DNA of 54,067 nucleotides from Betaproteobacteria bacterium. GTDB lineage: Bacteria > Pseudomonadota > Gammaproteobacteria > Burkholderiales > SG8-41. Made by a program: the position numbers and the translations under genes. Shown here piece after piece: positions 51,373 through 54,067 of the stretch. The stretch spans positions 1 through 54,067 of the forward strand of contig JANXSE010000255.1 in the NCBI GenBank assembly GCA_025356695.1, given 5' to 3'. Each line of letters begins with the position of its first letter. Positions within the stretch are counted from its first letter, which is position 1. The notes under the pieces are model-generated. The model was not told where the DNA came from. It saw only the letters and a list, made by a program, of their open reading frames with translations, and searched no databases.

Positions 51373-51443
51373 GTAGCCCGGAAGGAGTGCAGCGTATTCC
51401 GGGATGCTCGACCCCGGATTTCATTTCATTCCATCCGGGCTAC
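51373..51443. repeat. REP-like extragenic palindrome
   Basis: Begins GTAGCCCGGAAGGAGTGCAG and ends CCATCCGGGCTAC, forming imperfect inverted arms of the GTAGCCCGGATGNAGCGCAG repeat class that is widespread in proteobacteria. It separates the Bug gene fossil from the intact Bug gene. Confidence 0.75.
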
Positions 51444-51458
51444 GGCTGCTGGCGGTGT

Positions 51459-52448
51459 TTACTTTGCCAAGCCGAGTTCGAGCAGCACACCTTTAACTTC
51501 TTCGTACTCAGCCTTCCACTGCAGCGCCGTGTCGGCACTGTTCTTGTAAATATTCTCGACCTGGTTTTCGGCGAGTTCTTTTTTCCACTCGTCGGTTTTG
51601 ACCAGGGCACCCAGCGCCGCATCCCAGAACTGGATCTGCGCGCGCGTCATGCCCCGGGGCCCGGCAAGGCCGCGCCACAAGTCGAACGCGCTGTTGACGC
51701 CAAGTTCCTTCCACGTCGGAATTTTTGCCAGCTCGCCACCAAGACGCGCCGGCGCACCGATAACGATAAGGCGCAGTTTGCCGGCCTGCACCTGCGACAA
51801 CATCGCCGACGGCGCGCTGGCCGCCAGATCGACATGGCCGCCGAGCAGCGCGGTCATCGAATCGCCGCCCGAGCCGAAGACGACGGTTTTCAGTTTGCGG
51901 ATATCGACGCCGCCTGCTTTCATCGCCAGCACGAACGACAAATGCGTCGCATTGCCGAGCGCGGTGCCCACCGCAATGCTGAGCGAAGACGGATCTTTTT
52001 TCAGCTGATCGAGCACATCCCTGCCCGTCTTCAGCGGCGACTCCGCGCGCACCACGATGCCGACGTATTCCGCACCCATCATCGCCAGCGGTGTAAGGTC
52101 GGCCGGGCCGATCGTGCTTTTGGCCGTGATGTGGTTGGTCAGCGTCGACAGCGCGTTGACCGCCAGGTAATGGCCGTCGCCGGCATGCTGGTTCAAGAAA
52201 TTGAGCGCCACGGCGCCGCCGCCACCCGCCTTGTTGGTGACGTTAACCGGCGTCAGCACCAGCTTGCGTTCCTGCAATATGCGCTGCACCGCGCGCCCCA
52301 TGCGGTCCTGCGGTCCGCCGGCGCTGGTGCCGATAATGATTTCAACCGGCTTCTCCGGCTTCCACGTCTGCGCCGACACGCCGGCCGCGACCAGCATTGA
52401 AAATATCGCGGCACAGCATCGCGCCGCGCCGAATCGATTGAAGTGCAT
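51459..52448 (-). CDS. Bug/TctC-family periplasmic substrate-binding protein
   Basis: 329 residues from ATG 52448 (MHFNRFGAARCCAAIFSMLVAAGVSA), a signal peptide cut before QTWKPEKPVEI; the longer frame to 52556 overlaps the divergent VOC gene. Bug pattern: EIIIGTSAGGPQDRMGRAVQRIL, VNVTNKAGGGGAVALNFLN, VGTALGNATHLSFVLA, VVFGSGGDSMTALLGGHVDLAASAPSAML and WRGLAGPRGMTRAQI. It is less typical than the Bug protein at 40080 and lacks tctAB partners. Binds an unknown organic acid. Confidence 0.88.
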   Translation of the reverse strand: MHFNRFGAARCCAAIFSMLVAAGVSAQTWKPEKPVEIIIGTSAGGPQDRMGRAVQRILQERKLVLTPVNVTNKAGGGGAVALNFLNQHAGDGHYLAVNALSTLTNHITAKSTIGPADLTPLAMMGAEYVGIVVRAESPLKTGRDVLDQLKKDPSSLSIAVGTALGNATHLSFVLAMKAGGVDIRKLKTVVFGSGGDSMTALLGGHVDLAASAPSAMLSQVQAGKLRLIVIGAPARLGGELAKIPTWKELGVNSAFDLWRGLAGPRGMTRAQIQFWDAALGALVKTDEWKKELAENQVENIYKNSADTALQWKAEYEEVKGVLLELGLAK

Positions 52449-52542
52449 AAGCGTTTCCCGTGATTGCGCTGCGTCGCAGCTAACGGGTAGCATCGTACAC
52501 CAGTGCCAACATTCCGTTGGTGCCCGCGCAAGGACACAACCC

Positions 52543-52962
52543 ATGGCCACCCGCAAAGCCCGCCTTCGTCACATCGCCATCTCGGTCGCAGATGTCGCCG
52601 CCGCACAAAAGTTTTTCGAGGAGGCCTTCGGCATGACCAAGGCTGGCGACGCCGGCCGCGGCGTTTTCATGACCGACGGCACCATGAACATCGCATTGCT
52701 CGATTACAAGGGCGGCAAAATTCCCGACATGAACAACGACAAACCGCTGATCGGCACCATCCACTTCGGCATGTGGGTCGACGATCTCGCCGAGGCTGAA
52801 GCACAGGCCACCGCCGCCGGCGCCGTTTATCTGCGCGGCCGCCCTACCGAAGCCACCAAAAGCAATTACGAAGTCAAATTCCGCGACCCGACGGGGATCG
52901 TGTTCGACCTCTCGGCCGGCGGCTGGAAAGGTGCCGTAAAGGAAGTCAAACCAGCGGAATAA
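52543..52962 (+). CDS. VOC family protein (glyoxalase/bleomycin resistance/dioxygenase fold)
   Basis: 139 residues from ATG 52543 (MATRKARLRHIAISVADV) with AAGGA upstream; the frame runs back to 52201 through the Bug gene but carries nothing conserved. beta-alpha-beta-beta-beta modules: HIAISVADVAAAQKFFEEAFGM and, second half, GTIHFGMWVDDLAEAEAQATAAGA with EVKFRDPTGIVFDLS. Metal ligands His (RHIAIS), His (TIHFGM) and a late acidic residue fit VOC metalloenzymes. Reaction unknown. Confidence 0.85.
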   Translation: MATRKARLRHIAISVADVAAAQKFFEEAFGMTKAGDAGRGVFMTDGTMNIALLDYKGGKIPDMNNDKPLIGTIHFGMWVDDLAEAEAQATAAGAVYLRGRPTEATKSNYEVKFRDPTGIVFDLSAGGWKGAVKEVKPAE

Positions 52963-52979
52963 ACGCGAATGCGCCGCGC

Positions 52980-53009
52980 TTGCTGGTGCAGCGCGGGGTT
53001 CCCTATAAT
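52980..53009 (+). promoter_or_regulatory. Promoter of the dienelactone hydrolase gene
   Basis: -35 TTGCTG, 18-base spacer, perfect -10 TATAAT (53004-53009). The leader then contains ACGCCGC/GCGGCGT arms around 53020-53042, possibly a leader hairpin. Confidence 0.5.
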
Positions 53010-53062
53010 CTGCGCCTCACGCCGCCGACACGAAGCGGCGTCCATCCAACGAGGGGAACGCC

Positions 53063-53941
53063 ATGACAACTTCAGTATTCACCGGTGCCGACGGCTTCGC
53101 GCCGGCCAACGACAACAGCCTGCGCGACCGTTTCACCGCCTGGCTGCATCAGGGCTTCGCACGCTCGATGGTGCCGGTCGCCGCCAGCGTGATCACCACC
53201 GACACCAACGGCCTGACTGCCGGTGAAGTCAAACTCGACACGCGCGACGGCCCGATTCCCGCCTACCGCGCAGTGCCCGAGAAAAACGGCAAGTATCCGG
53301 TGGTGCTGGTGGTGCAGGAAATTTTTGGCGTGCATGAACACATCAAGGACGTCTGCCGCCGCCTCGCCAAGCTCGGCTACTACGCAATCGCGCCGGAACT
53401 CTATTTCCGCCAGGGTGACGTCACTAAGTTCACCGACAACACCGAAATCTTCGCCAAGGTCGTCAACCACGTGCCCGACAGCCAGGTCATGTCGGACCTC
53501 GACGCCGCGGTGGTATTCGCCAATGCCAGCGGCAAAGGCGACACGTCGAAACTCGGCATCACCGGTTTCTGCTGGGGCGGCCGCATTACGTGGACCTACT
53601 GCGTGCACAACCCGAAAGTGCGCGCCGGTGTCGCCTGGTACGGCCGTCTCGTCGCGCCCTCGAAAGCGCCGCTGCAACCGGCTTATCCGGTCGAACTGGC
53701 ACCGGTGCTGAAAGTACCCGTGCGCGGTCTTTACGGCGGACAGGATGCGAGCATTCCGCAGGACCACGTCGAGCAAATGCGCGCCGCGCTCAAAGCCGCC
53801 GGCAACACCGCCAGTGAAATCATTGTGTATCCCGAAGCGCCGCACGCTTTCTACGCCGACTATCGCCCGAGCTTCCGCCAGGAAGCCGCGGAAGACGGCT
53901 GGCAGAAAATGCAGGCGTGGTTCAAACAACACGGCCTATGA
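53063..53941 (+). CDS. Dienelactone hydrolase family protein
   Basis: 292 residues. Alpha/beta hydrolase of the dienelactone hydrolase type with Cys nucleophile: [52 protein letters not shown] (Cys at the elbow), [11 protein letters not shown] (Asp) and [15 protein letters not shown] (His). The N-terminal ~50 residues ([14 protein letters not shown]...VITTDTNGL) are longer than in the compact enzymes and not clearly a signal peptide. Might act on lactones from aromatic breakdown; no ortho-cleavage genes are near. Ribosome site AGGGGAA before ATG. Confidence 0.9.
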   Translation: MTTSVFTGADGFAPANDNSLRDRFTAWLHQGFARSMVPVAASVITTDTNGLTAGEVKLDTRDGPIPAYRAVPEKNGKYPVVLVVQEIFGVHEHIKDVCRRLAKLGYYAIAPELYFRQGDVTKFTDNTEIFAKVVNHVPDSQVMSDLDAAVVFANASGKGDTSKLGITGFCWGGRITWTYCVHNPKVRAGVAWYGRLVAPSKAPLQPAYPVELAPVLKVPVRGLYGGQDASIPQDHVEQMRAALKAAGNTASEIIVYPEAPHAFYADYRPSFRQEAAEDGWQKMQAWFKQHGL

Positions 53942-53946
53942 TTACA

Positions 53947-53972
53947 CGCACATTCGCGTCAGCGAATGTGCG
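53947..53972 (+). terminator. Perfect hairpin after the dienelactone hydrolase gene
   Basis: CGCACATTCGC-GTCA-GCGAATGTGCG, eleven base pairs, starting five bases after the stop codon. No U tract, so its strength as an intrinsic terminator is uncertain. Confidence 0.5.
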
Positions 53973-53978
53973 CCGTTC

Positions 53979-54016
53979 TCACCCTCTCCCTCAGGGAGAG
54001 GGCCGGGGTGAGGGTG
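53979..54016. repeat. REP-like repeat
   Basis: CCCTCTCCC-TCA-GGGAGAGGG followed by CCGGGGTGAGGG, a very common extragenic palindrome of proteobacteria. From here to the window end (54017-54067) no gene is visible. Confidence 0.75.
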
Positions 54017-54067
54017 CAGCCTTGAAAATTCCATCCGTTCTGGTCATATCTGTCTGCGGATGCGCAT

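Overview
The window is about 54 kb of a GC-rich (roughly 58-60%, estimated by eye) chromosome, almost certainly from a betaproteobacterium. The evidence is a class IV pilin with a sigma-54 promoter, Bug/TctC-type periplasmic binding proteins, an NAD-linked Fds-type formate dehydrogenase, frc/oxc oxalate genes and REP-like intergenic repeats. I saw no rRNA, tRNA, CRISPR array, prophage or insertion sequence. Four blocks are visible.

Block 1 (1-18737) starts with a truncated pilA (minus strand, sigma-54 promoter). It is followed by a tightly packed minus-strand glycan-modification cluster (702-16647). The cluster holds six paralogous proteins with N-terminal TPR repeats and a C-terminal GT9-like (heptosyltransferase-like) domain, one of them broken by a one-base frameshift. 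It also holds an O-GlcNAc-transferase-like (GT41) TPR protein, a GT8-like enzyme, a GT2-FkbM fusion, and TylF-like and class I methyltransferases. A divergent plus-strand group (FkbM methyltransferase, 2OG-Fe(II) oxygenase-like protein, small conserved protein) shares its promoter region. The mature pilin encoded next door is very Ser/Thr-rich, so pilin is the obvious candidate acceptor, but this is inference.

Block 2 (18765-30250, minus strand) is a signalling operon: CHASE2-Ser/Thr kinase, PP2C phosphatase, double-FHA protein, CHASE2-adenylate cyclase, class II cAMP phosphodiesterase, GAF-GspE/PilB-like ATPase and GAF-HD-GYP protein. It joins phospho-signalling, cAMP and probably c-di-GMP around one secretion/pilus-type motor. 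A 14-bp motif occurs three times in the leader of the cyclase gene.

Block 3 (30504-49012) is an oxalate/formate/C1 region. An operon oxc-frc-formyltransferase ends in a strong terminator. A divergent cysteine-free Crp/Fnr regulator, an oxalate/formate antiporter, formate-THF ligase (fhs), an NAD-dependent formate dehydrogenase (fdsGB fusion plus fdsA) and sucCD follow. The oxc and fhs promoters carry the same 14-bp Fnr-like palindrome at an identical distance from an identical CCTATATT -10 region, which defines a small regulon. The formyltransferase resembles the N-terminal domain of 10-formyl-THF dehydrogenase (ALDH1L1), suggesting a direct link between formyl-CoA and folate. SucC carries an unprecedented-looking 93-residue histone-H1-like lysine-rich tail.

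Block 4 (49013-54067) is mixed: a candidate small RNA with an anti-Shine-Dalgarno hairpin loop, uspA, a CapA-family protein, a Bug protein beside the fossil end of a second one, a VOC protein, a dienelactone hydrolase and two REP-like elements.
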